DNA of 7,472 nucleotides from Candidatus Hydromicrobium americanum (GTDB taxonomy: Bacteria; Actinomycetota; Humimicrobiia; Humimicrobiales; Humimicrobiaceae). The stretch lies in NCBI GenBank assembly GCA_002779205.1, contig PEXF01000116.1, positions 1-7,472 on the forward strand. Direction: 5' to 3'. The notes beneath the pieces are model-generated. The model was not told where the DNA came from. It made no database searches and saw only the letters and a program-made list of their open reading frames with translations. Numbering within the stretch: the stretch's first letter is position 1; every line of letters begins with the position of its first letter. The position numbers and the translations under genes are program-made. This document shows, piece after piece, positions 1 to 6,344 of this stretch.

Positions 1-60
1 ACACATTTAAAAATCAAAATGGAAAGGAGGCTATAATACTACATCTCGCTTACAGCAATA

Positions 61-103
61 TTCTTTAAAAAATACAAAACTTATAATATTAAAAAAATAA
101 GTT
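61..103 (-). terminator. Weak candidate terminator downstream of lepA
   Basis: Read on the minus strand, AACTTAT (complement of 97-103) can pair with ATAAGTT (complement of 78-84) around a 12-nt loop. A T-rich tract (TTTTGTATTTTTT, complement of 65-77) follows. It lies about 55 nt past the lepA stop. The stem has only two G-C pairs, so it may be a chance product of the AT-rich composition. Nothing else is evident in 1-155. Confidence 0.3.
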
Positions 104-155
104 CAATAGAATTTTTTAAACTAATAAAAATACTCTTCCTATTACATTCCCAGTG

Positions 156-1967
156 CTATTTCTTAACATCCAATTTGTAAAAACTCATAAAGGCTTCTTG
201 CGGTATCTCAACTCTACCAATTCTTTTCATTTTTTTCTTACCTGACTTTTGCTTTTCAAGAACTTTTCTTTTCCTGGTTATATCCCCGCCATAAAGTCCC
301 GCAGTAACATCCTTTCTATATGGAGCTACTCTTTCCCTGGCAATAACTCTCTTTCCAATTGCTGCCTGTATGGATATCTCAAAGTTCTGTCTTGGTATCA
401 GTTTCCTCAGCCTTTGAGTTATTTCCCTGCCCATCTGATAGGCCTTTTCCTTATGAATTATAATAGACAACTCATCAACCTTTTCCCCGGCCACTAATAT
501 ATCCAGTTTCACAAGATCAGAAAGCCTGTATTCCAGAAGTTCGTAATCCAGTGAAGCAAATCCTGAAGTTATTGATTTTAAGAGATTAAAAAAATCCACA
601 ATTATTTCTGAAAGAGGTATGGCATATTTAATTTCCACTCTTTCTGGTGATATATACTGCATATCCTTAAAATTGCCCCTCTTCTGGTTTGCCAGCTTCA
701 TTACATCCCCGATATAATCTTTTGGAGTAATTATTGTTGCTCCTACATATGGTTCTTCTATTTTTAATATTTTCTCCTGGACCGGAAAATCAGAAGGTCT
801 CTTTACTTCAATCACTGAATTGTCGCTTTTAGTTATTCTGTAAGCTACGTTTGGTGCAGAGGTCAATATCTTTGATCCATATTCTCTTTCAAGTCTTTCC
901 CTGACGATTTCCATATGCAGAAGCCCTAAAAAACCACACCTAAAACCAAAGCCCAGCGCACTGGAAACTTCAGGGACAAAGTCCAGAGAAGAATCATTTA
1001 GTGAAAGCTTGCCCAGGGCATCCCTTAAATTTTCATAGTCTCCCCCCTCTATAGGAAACAGCCCGGAGTAAACCATAGGTTTTGGCTTCTTGTATCCAGG
1101 AAGACTCTTTTCCGCAGGATTTTTTAAAGCAGTTATAGTATCCCCTACCATTATGTTTCCTACTTCTTTAATCCCGGTAATAATATAACCCACTTCGCCT
1201 GCAGTCAGCAACTCCTTCTCTATCATATCAGGACCAAATATACCCGCCTCTTCGACCTCACTTGTAAGATTTTCTACCATAAATTTAATTTTATTACCTT
1301 TATTTATAGAGCCGTTTACAACCCTTATAAGGACTACTATACCTCTATAAGAATCATAATGTGAATCAAAGATTAACGCCTGAAGTGGACCTTCAGGATC
1401 TCCGTCCGGGTGTGGTATATCAGTTACTATCCTTTCCAGTATTTCCTCAATCCCATAGCCTGTCTTTGCGCTGACCTTCAGTATTTTTTCTTCTTTTACT
1501 CCCAGCACGCTGCCAAGCTCCATAGCAACCTCATCAATTCTTGCACTTTTCAGGTCAATCTTATTAATAACCGGAATAATCTCCAGTTTATTATTAACCG
1601 CCAGATAAACATTAGCCAGGGTTTGCGCCTGTATTCCCTGGGTAGCATCAACAACCAGTATTGCCCCTTCGCAGGCAGCCAGACTTCTCGAGACTTCATA
1701 GCTGAAATCAACATGACCGGGTGTATCAATTAAATTAAAAATATACTGCCTGCCATCTGACTTACTATTATAAAGAACCCTTACTGAATGAGCCTTTATG
1801 GTAATTCCCCGCTCTCTTTCAAGTTCCATATCATCCAGGAATTGATCCAGCATCTCTCTCCGGCTTACAGTCTCGGTTATTTCTAAAATTCTATCAGCCA
1901 GGGTGGATTTCCCATGATCAATATGAGCAATTATTGAAAAATTTCTAATTAGTTTGCTGTCTGTCAT
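156..1967 (-). CDS. lepA: Elongation factor 4 (LepA), ribosome back-translocating GTPase
   Basis: This is a full-length 603-residue LepA/EF4, the normal family length. It is a cytoplasmic translational GTPase that acts on the ribosome and is linked to back-translocation, stalled elongation or initiation. The GTPase motifs are all present: G1 AHIDHGKS at residues 14-21, G2 RGIT at 53-56, G3 DTPGH at 81-85, G4 NKID at 135-138 and G5 SAK at 166-168. Domain II, the EF-G-like III and V domains and the LepA-specific C-terminal domain follow; the last shows [10 protein letters not shown] and ends in VEIPQEAF...FYKLDVKK. The ATG is chosen because [13 protein letters not shown] matches the usual N-terminus. 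No Shine-Dalgarno sequence precedes it; instead the start sits in a copy of a short AT repeat. It lies 52 nt downstream of murJ on the same strand with no terminator between, so co-transcription is likely. Confidence 0.97.
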   Translation of the reverse strand: MTDSKLIRNFSIIAHIDHGKSTLADRILEITETVSRREMLDQFLDDMELERERGITIKAHSVRVLYNSKSDGRQYIFNLIDTPGHVDFSYEVSRSLAACEGAILVVDATQGIQAQTLANVYLAVNNKLEIIPVINKIDLKSARIDEVAMELGSVLGVKEEKILKVSAKTGYGIEEILERIVTDIPHPDGDPEGPLQALIFDSHYDSYRGIVVLIRVVNGSINKGNKIKFMVENLTSEVEEAGIFGPDMIEKELLTAGEVGYIITGIKEVGNIMVGDTITALKNPAEKSLPGYKKPKPMVYSGLFPIEGGDYENLRDALGKLSLNDSSLDFVPEVSSALGFGFRCGFLGLLHMEIVRERLEREYGSKILTSAPNVAYRITKSDNSVIEVKRPSDFPVQEKILKIEEPYVGATIITPKDYIGDVMKLANQKRGNFKDMQYISPERVEIKYAIPLSEIIVDFFNLLKSITSGFASLDYELLEYRLSDLVKLDILVAGEKVDELSIIIHKEKAYQMGREITQRLRKLIPRQNFEISIQAAIGKRVIARERVAPYRKDVTAGLYGGDITRKRKVLEKQKSGKKKMKRIGRVEIPQEAFMSFYKLDVKK

Positions 1968-1998
1968 AATTTAATAAAATGAAATAATTTAATAAAAT
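1966..1998. repeat. Two-copy 18-nt-period AT repeat at the lepA start
   Basis: The 15-mer ATAATTTAATAAAAT occurs at 1966-1980 and again at 1984-1998. On the minus strand the proximal copy includes the lepA start codon and occupies the place where a ribosome binding site would normally be. It is probably a small slippage duplication. A regulatory role cannot be judged from sequence. Confidence 0.6.
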
Positions 1999-2019
1999 AA
2001 TCCATTATAAAAACAATGA

Positions 2020-3594
2020 TTAACCGGTTTTCTTTAATTTCTTAAATAATCCTACTGCAAATTTTACCTCTTCCATTTTAAATAGAATAGTGCAGGCTAT
2101 ATAAATACCAACCCCGGCAACAATTGCTAAAAATAAAAGCAGAATTAGCGGCCACAGACCCTGATAAGCAAAATTTTCCAGCCATTTCCACGAAAAATAT
2201 AACACAATACCCATAATGGCTGCTGAAGCAAAAATCTTTCCATACGATACAAATATTCTCCTGCCTCCAAAATTTCCTATTTTTTTTCTGAGTATTATAA
2301 CAAGGATTACTACATTGCATAACGCAACCAGGGACGTGGAGAGGGCAAGTCCACCAACACCCATAAACTTTATTAAAATCCAGTCAAGGATCAAATTAAC
2401 AATAATAGAAAAACTTGCAACCTTAAGCGGAGTTTTTACATTTTTGAATGCATAAAACATACGGTTAAGAATCATAAGAAGTCCAAAAAATATAAGGCCA
2501 AGACTGTGAAAAATCAGAATGTATGCTACTTTTTTTGTATCCCCGGGACTGAAATTATAACGCTCAAATAGGACTTTTATTATAGGGTACCTTAAAATTA
2601 CCAGTCCTGCAGTTGCCGGTATCATCATATATCCAATTTCCCTTACTCCCAGAGAAAAGCTTTCCTTTATACCCTTAATATCATCTTCTGCCGCCTGCCC
2701 GGATATTAATGGATACAGTACGGTTACAATTGCTACTGAAAATACTCCGAGCGGCAGATTTGCAACTCTCCATGACAATGTTAAAGCAGTAGTATTTCCT
2801 CCTCCCAGATTTAATGCAAAAAAATTATCCACACCATTATTAAGCTGAACTGCACCTAAACTCAAGAGGATGGGAAGCATAAGTGAAAAGATTTCTCTGA
2901 CTCCCTTATGCTTAAAATTTATGGCAAACCTGTACTTTAGCGGCGAGATTTTAAGCTGGGGTAGTTTTACAACAAAATGCATAAGTGAGCCAACCATTGT
3001 TCCTATGGCTATACTGTATATTCCAAGATGTTGAAAAAGCAGGACAACAAAAATTACGGTAATTACATTCAATACAAAAGGAGCAAGAGAAGGAATAGTA
3101 AAAATATTATGTGAATTTAATATACCGGTGGCCAGGCCAGATAAGGACAACAGAACAAGAGAGAATATCATAATTCTGTTCATAACCACAAATTTGTCTA
3201 CATCTAACTGGTTATTTGCGATTTTTGAAAGTACTGCTCCTATTTCAGGAGATAGAATGAATATAATAGCGGAGATGATAAAAAACACCACAACCATAAT
3301 ATTTATAACCGAATTAACAAATATTTTCAAATCATCTTTTTGGTTCCTTTTTAAATATGCTGAATAAATTGGGATAAACGCTGCAATTATCAGACTTTCA
3401 GCAAAAAGCACCATGAAAAGATTCGGAATAAAATATGCCCAGGTAAAAGCGTCAGTATCATAGGTGATACCAAAATAACCGGTCATTATCTGGTCTCTTA
3501 CCAGCCCGGAAATTTTTGACAGCAGAATAGCCAGGACTACAAGGAATGTGGCATTAAAAATTCTTTTTCTTGACAGTAAATAATCTTCATCCAT
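2020..3594 (-). CDS. murJ: Lipid II flippase MurJ (MviN family)
   Basis: This is a 524-residue polytopic membrane protein of the MurJ/MviN branch of the MOP superfamily. The family moves undecaprenyl-linked lipid II from the inner to the outer face of the cytoplasmic membrane for peptidoglycan synthesis. The N-terminal signature is clear: KISGLVRD at residues 27-34 with the conserved Arg33, then TDAF at 47-50, IPNLF at 56-60 and AAFIPIYSAY at 71-80. About 14 hydrophobic segments span the protein, as expected, and length is typical. The start is the ATG giving MDEDYLLSRKRIF; no Shine-Dalgarno sequence precedes it. It is divergent from rpsT across 142 nt and leads an apparent murJ-lepA operon. 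A related polysaccharide flippase of the same superfamily is possible but less likely, given the N-terminal motifs. Confidence 0.93.
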   Translation of the reverse strand: MDEDYLLSRKRIFNATFLVVLAILLSKISGLVRDQIMTGYFGITYDTDAFTWAYFIPNLFMVLFAESLIIAAFIPIYSAYLKRNQKDDLKIFVNSVINIMVVVFFIISAIIFILSPEIGAVLSKIANNQLDVDKFVVMNRIMIFSLVLLSLSGLATGILNSHNIFTIPSLAPFVLNVITVIFVVLLFQHLGIYSIAIGTMVGSLMHFVVKLPQLKISPLKYRFAINFKHKGVREIFSLMLPILLSLGAVQLNNGVDNFFALNLGGGNTTALTLSWRVANLPLGVFSVAIVTVLYPLISGQAAEDDIKGIKESFSLGVREIGYMMIPATAGLVILRYPIIKVLFERYNFSPGDTKKVAYILIFHSLGLIFFGLLMILNRMFYAFKNVKTPLKVASFSIIVNLILDWILIKFMGVGGLALSTSLVALCNVVILVIILRKKIGNFGGRRIFVSYGKIFASAAIMGIVLYFSWKWLENFAYQGLWPLILLLFLAIVAGVGIYIACTILFKMEEVKFAVGLFKKLKKTG

Positions 3595-3600
3595 AGCTAT

Positions 3601-3656
3601 ATTATATTACAGATGTTATTAAAAAAAGTATTATATCATTTATATCGGCCTGGCAA
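3601..3656 (-). promoter_or_regulatory. Candidate promoters for murJ (leftward)
   Basis: Two candidates are visible on the minus strand. One is TTGCCA (complement of 3651-3656), a 15-nt spacer and TATAAT (complement of 3630-3635). The other is a second TATAAT (complement of 3601-3606) six bases before the murJ ATG, without a good -35 box. If the second is used, the transcript would begin at or next to the start codon. AT-rich sequence makes such hexamers common, so neither is certain. Confidence 0.4.
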
Positions 3657-3662
3657 TAAATA

Positions 3663-3691
3663 TTTTTATTTATCTAAAAAAATGCTAAAAT
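3663..3691 (+). promoter_or_regulatory. Candidate promoter for rpsT
   Basis: An extended -10 element, TGCTAAAAT (3683-3691), is placed 17 nt after a poor -35-like TTTTTA (3663-3668). The predicted transcript start is near 3698, about 40 nt before rpsT. The extended TG compensates for the weak -35. This is inferred from consensus similarity only. Confidence 0.45.
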
Positions 3692-3719
3692 GTATCTTCG
3701 TTTAAAATTGATAGTTATT

Positions 3720-3726
3720 GGAGAGG
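3720..3726 (+). promoter_or_regulatory. Ribosome binding site of rpsT
   Basis: GGAGAGG lies 10 nt before the ATG at 3737 and is one of only two clear Shine-Dalgarno sequences placed before a start codon in this window. It fixes the S20 start. Confidence 0.8.
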
Positions 3727-3736
3727 AAATAAATAG

Positions 3737-4006
3737 ATGCCAAATATAAAGTCGCAGGAAAAAAGAGACAGACAGAATATTAAAAGAAGAATTAAAAATA
3801 GGTTGCTTAAAACCAGGATAAAAACCGACCAAAAAAGACTTGCTGAAGCTGTAAATAGCAAAAATATAGAAGAGGCTGAAAAGAATTTCAATATACTTTC
3901 CAAACACCTTGATAAAGCGGTAAAGAAAGGCGCAGTTCACAAGAATTTTTCAGCTAATAAAAAATCTAAAGCAGCAAAGCTGGTTAATTCAATTAAAAAA
4001 TCTTAA
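3737..4006 (+). CDS. rpsT: Small ribosomal subunit protein S20 (bS20)
   Basis: This 89-residue, strongly basic, largely helical protein is primary 16S rRNA-binding protein bS20 of the 30S subunit. The N-terminus MPNIKSQEKR and the following RR.KNR..K...K pattern are typical. So are the central AEKNFNILSKHLDKAVKKGAVHKN segment (residues about 47-70) and the terminal NKKSKAAKLVNSIKK. Length is normal (85-90 residues). A good Shine-Dalgarno sequence and candidate promoter precede it. It is monocistronic here: murJ diverges upstream and holA converges downstream, 34 nt away. In Bacillus relatives rpsT also lies beside holA. Confidence 0.97.
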   Translation: MPNIKSQEKRDRQNIKRRIKNRLLKTRIKTDQKRLAEAVNSKNIEEAEKNFNILSKHLDKAVKKGAVHKNFSANKKSKAAKLVNSIKKS

Positions 4007-4040
4007 ATAATCCCAACTAAAAAAGGACCAGAGTTATTAT

Positions 4041-5078
4041 TCAGACATCTATATCTATAATTTCTGAAATTAACTTTTTAACCAGATGTTTACCTTCAAT
4101 GGTATTGATTCTAAAACTGATGTCATATTTATTTAAGATTTCAAAGACCTTAAGTACTTCATCTTCCGTGTAATTATCGCTTAACTTAATATATTTGCTT
4201 ACCAGCTTGCCAACAAAATAGGGAGGAACCTTTATATTATTTTCAATATAGTCCGTTACCGATGATTTGCTATTTCCCGATTTAATATATAAAAAACATT
4301 TAAACATCCTGTGAATCAATGTGACCAGTCCAATTAAGTTCTGGCCTTCCTCCAGTATAGATCTTAACGCTTTAAGGCTGTTATCTTTATCTCTTTTACC
4401 AAGATAATCCACTAAATCAAAAATTTTTAATGAATAAATACGGCTAACCAAAAATCTCACTGTATCTTCATCAATTACTTTTTTTGCTTCCGAACTTATA
4501 TAATCATAGAGTTTTTCATACTCTTTCTTTAGTAAATTTAAATCCAGATTCACATTTTCTATCAAAAGCGATGCTGCCCTCTCGGTGAATTTTATTCCAT
4601 CAGATTCGGATCTTTCTTCCAGCCATTTCTTCAAGCTGCTGCTTAAAGGTGATTTTAGCTGTATAACTTTCCCCGCTTTCCTGATCGTATCCAGAAGTGC
4701 AGGATTAAATTTCTGCTTTGAGGCAGTAATAATAAAAATTACATTTGCACTGCCGTTACTGTTTGATGATATTAAATTTATTACTTTTTTTTGCAGGTTT
4801 GCGGAAACTTTTTCAATATATTTTATTACTACTATTTTTTTTGGGGAAAATAAGGAAGGAGTGCTTATATAATTATTGAATTCCTCTTCATCAATTTCTT
4901 CTGCTCCACTAAAAATTTTAAAGTCTGTATCAAAATTAATCTTTCCTTTAAGGAACTTCTTTACACTCTCAACCCTATCCTCCAGTACCGAATCACTGGT
5001 ACTGATATATAAGTAACAGGATGAAAGCTCTTCTAATTTTAAAAGTTCTTTTTTTAACTTATTATCTTTCATATTCAT
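4041..5078 (-). CDS. holA: DNA polymerase III subunit delta (clamp-loader wrench)
   Basis: This 345-residue protein fits HolA (YqeN family). HolA opens the beta sliding clamp as part of the cytoplasmic clamp-loader complex. Supporting features are an N-terminal AAA+-like region without a usable Walker A, the PSLFSPKKIVVIKY segment (about residues 73-86) matching the family 'P.F...r.V.v' block, a central NLDLNLLKKEYEKL helix matching 'dl..l..EleKL', and an all-helical C-terminal collar domain (LIGLVTLIHRMFKCFL). Sequence is divergent, as is normal for delta subunits. The start could be the ATG at 5078 or another two codons in; neither has a Shine-Dalgarno sequence. comEC normally precedes holA in one operon. 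Here only a comEC tail lies 39 nt upstream, so holA may depend on its own promoter. Confidence 0.88.
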   Translation of the reverse strand: MNMKDNKLKKELLKLEELSSCYLYISTSDSVLEDRVESVKKFLKGKINFDTDFKIFSGAEEIDEEEFNNYISTPSLFSPKKIVVIKYIEKVSANLQKKVINLISSNSNGSANVIFIITASKQKFNPALLDTIRKAGKVIQLKSPLSSSLKKWLEERSESDGIKFTERAASLLIENVNLDLNLLKKEYEKLYDYISSEAKKVIDEDTVRFLVSRIYSLKIFDLVDYLGKRDKDNSLKALRSILEEGQNLIGLVTLIHRMFKCFLYIKSGNSKSSVTDYIENNIKVPPYFVGKLVSKYIKLSDNYTEDEVLKVFEILNKYDISFRINTIEGKHLVKKLISEIIDIDV

Positions 5079-5084
5079 TCATAT

Positions 5085-5111
5085 ATTTTAAAAGATTAAA
5101 TAAACAAACAA
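5085..5111 (-). promoter_or_regulatory. Candidate promoter for holA
   Basis: On the minus strand, TTGTTT (complement of 5106-5111), a 15-nt spacer and TAAAAT (complement of 5085-5090) precede the holA ATG. The -10 hexamer ends six bases from the ATG, the same spacing as TATAAT before murJ. A promoter is expected here because holA has been cut off from its usual upstream gene, but the match is weak. Confidence 0.3.
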
Positions 5112-5117
5112 CCTGTG

Positions 5118-5297
5118 CTATCCTCGCCTTCTAATGCTGATATCAATCCTTTTTATAATTATACAGGCCATAAGTAATATAACTGAAACTATTATATAGT
5201 AAAATATAGTAAATTTTAATAATATTAAAAACCGCTCTTCTCGAACTGGAATCAAAGTTAATAAAAAGTTACTGATTCTGGAAAAATATTGTTGCAC
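5118..5297 (-). pseudogene. Orphaned 3' end of comEC (about 59 codons)
   Basis: Minus-strand translation ending at the TAG at 5118-5120 contains YYIIVSVILLMACIIIKRID followed by ISIRRRG. It aligns with the end of the comEC copy at 6924-7472, YYIVLLIILFTACMIVKRIN followed by ISKK. The best 66 nt (22 codons) differ at about 12 positions, roughly 82% identity, so this is not a fresh duplication. The open frame runs up to a stop at 5298-5300, where comEC similarity has already faded. There is no start codon context or ribosome site. Its stop is 39 nt from holA, the place expected for the native comEC end. It is best read as the displaced original comEC tail. Confidence 0.75.
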
Positions 5298-5332
5298 TTA
5301 AATTAATTGGCTATAGTAACACTCGAAAAGTT

Positions 5333-5363
5333 GAAAAAGATGAGAGCCGAAAGAACATCATCT
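5333..5363 (-). terminator. Leftward hairpin with T-tract (candidate terminator)
   Basis: On the minus strand, AGATGA (complement of 5358-5363) pairs with TCATCT (complement of 5338-5343), followed by TTTTC. The loop is 14 nt and the stem short, so efficiency would be modest. It faces holA and would limit leftward transcription entering from the OLE region. Confidence 0.35.
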
Positions 5364-5406
5364 CCTTATATTTGACATTAGTCTTTTCATTTATGTTATA
5401 AAAACC

Positions 5407-5449
5407 TGCCAAGAAAACCCCGTCCGCTTATGGCGGGGATAAATTGGCA
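5407..5449 (-). terminator. Leftward intrinsic terminator-like hairpin
   Basis: The arms CCCCG-T-CC (5418-5425) and GG-CGGGG (5432-5438) form a 7-bp G-C stem with one bulged T and a 6-nt loop. Read leftward, TTTTCTT follows at once. An outer TGCCAA/TTGGCA pair (5407-5412 with 5444-5449) extends the symmetry. Read rightward there is no T-tract, so termination is favoured for minus-strand transcripts. It could also be a remnant of another gene's 3' end carried with the insertion. Confidence 0.5.
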
Positions 5450-5474
5450 TATATTCTAAGAAAGTTGGAAAAAC

Positions 5475-5503
5475 CTGACATTTACAATATATTGTAGTAT
5501 AAT
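5475..5503 (+). promoter_or_regulatory. Promoter of the leader RNA-OLE-oapA unit
   Basis: CTGACA (5475-5480), an exact 17-nt spacer and a perfect TATAAT (5498-5503) make this the best promoter in the window; start is predicted near 5510. The spacer contains the perfect 14-nt palindrome TACAATATATTGTA (5483-5496), a possible operator. No other convincing promoter is seen before oapA. Confidence 0.8.
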
Positions 5504-5509
5504 ACAAAA

Positions 5510-5740
5510 CATAAGTAGATAGAGACTTAAATGCGTCAATAAATATTTGTAGGCTTGGGCAAAGCCGAATTAACGCCTGTGGAGTTGGTTCAAGAGAGCC
5601 GACATTGAAACAGGAAAAAGAATGTTTGGTAAACTAAACAGAAGCCACGAGGCTTGCCTTGTGGAGCGTCCCGATATAAAATAATAGGTGTTTATTGGAA
5701 AATTTAGATTAATCTGCAAGATTAGTCAATTTGTTTTTTT
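5510..5740 (+). ncRNA. Structured leader or small RNA upstream of OLE, unknown family
   Basis: About 230 nt between a strong promoter and an intrinsic terminator, with no open reading frame of note. Helices can be read by eye: GGCTT/AAGCC (5552-5556 with 5562-5566); CCTGT/ACAGG (5576-5580 with 5610-5614) enclosing GTTGGTTC/GAGCCGAC (5584-5591 with 5596-5603, loop AAGA); TGTTTGG/CTAAACA (5623-5629 with 5634-5640, loop TAAA); and CCACGAGGC/GCCTTGTGG (5645-5653 with 5656-5664). CAATAAA (5537-5543) can pair with TTTATTG (5691-5697) to close them into one multibranched domain. It does not match any riboswitch, 6S, tmRNA, SRP or RNase P consensus I know. It may be an attenuator leader for OLE-oapA, an independent small RNA, or a lineage-specific 5' domain of OLE. 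Confidence 0.65.
5700..5740 (+). terminator. Intrinsic terminator/attenuator between leader RNA and OLE
   Basis: GATTAATC (5707-5714) pairs with GATTAGTC (5720-5727) around the loop TGCAA, with one G-U pair. AAATT (5700-5704) and AATTT (5728-5732) lengthen the stem across a two-base bulge. The tract TTTGTTTTTTT (5730-5740) follows. It sits right against the OLE closing helix and leaves no room for a new promoter, so OLE expression would depend on read-through. Confidence 0.7.
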
Positions 5741-5741
5741 G

Positions 5742-6328
5742 AAATAAAGATGGTGCAGTATTCTAGTCAGTACCACCAACAATGAAGACGGGGCTAAAAA
5801 TCCGTTGAGGGCATATAGATGAAGTCTCTGGTGTTGGCTGCTGACGCCCAGTCGGGGGCTGATGCTGGAGGTTAAGGTTGAAGGGCGATCCGCAATGGCA
5901 TGTGGGCGTAGACCCTTCTTCCGTGGAGACTCCGTGTGTATTTAGCTTATAACTGCATATGGAGGCAGACCTGCAAATGTTTTTACAGCTGCAGCGTAGC
6001 CTGCCTTGCGTGGAATAGGGGGAGAGCAGAGTAAGAGACCAGGACTTTTTTAATCAGAAGTTCCAGTTATCTTTGCTGAGTGAAACCTATTCTGCAAAAA
6101 AGGCTAGTTTTGGTTTAACTGTCGAGGAAAGCTCCTAGACTGTTCTTTTTTAAGAGATACGGTAGGGATTACAGTGTGGACTAAGTGGTAATCTAGTCCT
6201 ATAGCTGGTGACACTATAGAGGTGAATTTAAAGGGAAACTGCTGATGTGGAAACATGTCAGTATCCGCCTGGGAAATCCTACTAGACCTAAGCCGCAAAG
6301 TTTACCTGCCGTATTACCATCTTTATTT
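5742..6328 (+). ncRNA. ole: OLE RNA (ornate, large, extremophilic RNA)
   Basis: A GC-richer non-coding stretch of about 587 nt, closed by a perfect 13-bp helix between AAATAAAGATGGT (5742-5754) and ACCATCTTTATTT (6316-6328). A nested pair follows: TCTAGT/ACTAGA (5762-5767 with 6281-6286). Internal helices include GAAGGG/CCCTTC (5880-5885 with 5913-5918), GGCAG/CTGCC (5964-5968 with 6001-6005), GAATAGG/CCTATTC (6013-6019 with 6086-6092), a 12-position stem 6117-6128/6133-6144, CTATAG/CTATAG (6199-6204 with 6214-6219), and a GAAA-tetraloop hairpin at 6242-6261. OLE is known as a ~600-nt RNA encoded just upstream of oapA; it forms a membrane ribonucleoprotein tied to responses to cold, alcohols and Mg2+ or energy stress. 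The call rests on size, architecture and the oapA partner; I did not match it to a covariance model. Confidence 0.85.
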
Positions 6329-6332
6329 ATTT

Positions 6333-6337
6333 GAGGT
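6333..6337 (+). promoter_or_regulatory. Ribosome binding site of oapA
   Basis: GAGGT lies about 8 nt before the TTG at 6345 and only 4 nt past the OLE closing helix. It supports the TTG start. An in-frame TAG at 6339-6341 rules out any start further upstream. Confidence 0.7.
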
Positions 6338-6344
6338 ATAGATA

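Noticed and set aside
21..38. Strong Shine-Dalgarno-like GGAAAGGAGG followed by TATAAT on the plus strand
   Set aside because: No ATG, GTG or TTG lies at a usable distance downstream and the frames close quickly; the TATAAT has no -35 partner. Its complement resembles the 16S 3' end but lacks the preceding GGATCA, so neither a gene start nor an rRNA end is supported.
2216..2455. Plus-strand and out-of-frame open frames within lepA, murJ, holA and oapA
   Set aside because: They lie opposite or within well-supported genes, lack ribosome sites and give low-complexity shadow proteins.
4004..4037. Inverted repeat AATAAT...AACT / AGTTATTATT between rpsT and holA as a shared terminator
   Set aside because: Pairing requires a three-base bulge, the stem is almost all A-T, and there is no T-tract directly after it in either direction.
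5584..5603. TTCAA in the leader RNA hairpin as a tRNA T-arm
   Set aside because: The stem and loop sizes do not fit a 5-bp/7-nt T-arm and no acceptor, D or anticodon arms surround it.
6265..6273. CCGCCTGGG resembling a piece of 5S rRNA or the ZTP riboswitch core
   Set aside because: The flanking sequence matches neither family and the motif lies inside the OLE domain; a nine-base coincidence.
6104..6298. 64-codon open frame on the minus strand inside OLE
   Set aside because: It overlaps the highly structured RNA, has no ribosome site and its protein has no recognisable feature; a chance frame in GC-richer non-coding DNA.
5628..6306. GGTAAAC (5628-5634) complementary to GTTTACC (6300-6306), a leader-OLE long-range pair
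   Set aside because: Seven bases at this distance are expected by chance, and the first arm competes with the local TGTTTGG/CTAAACA hairpin.
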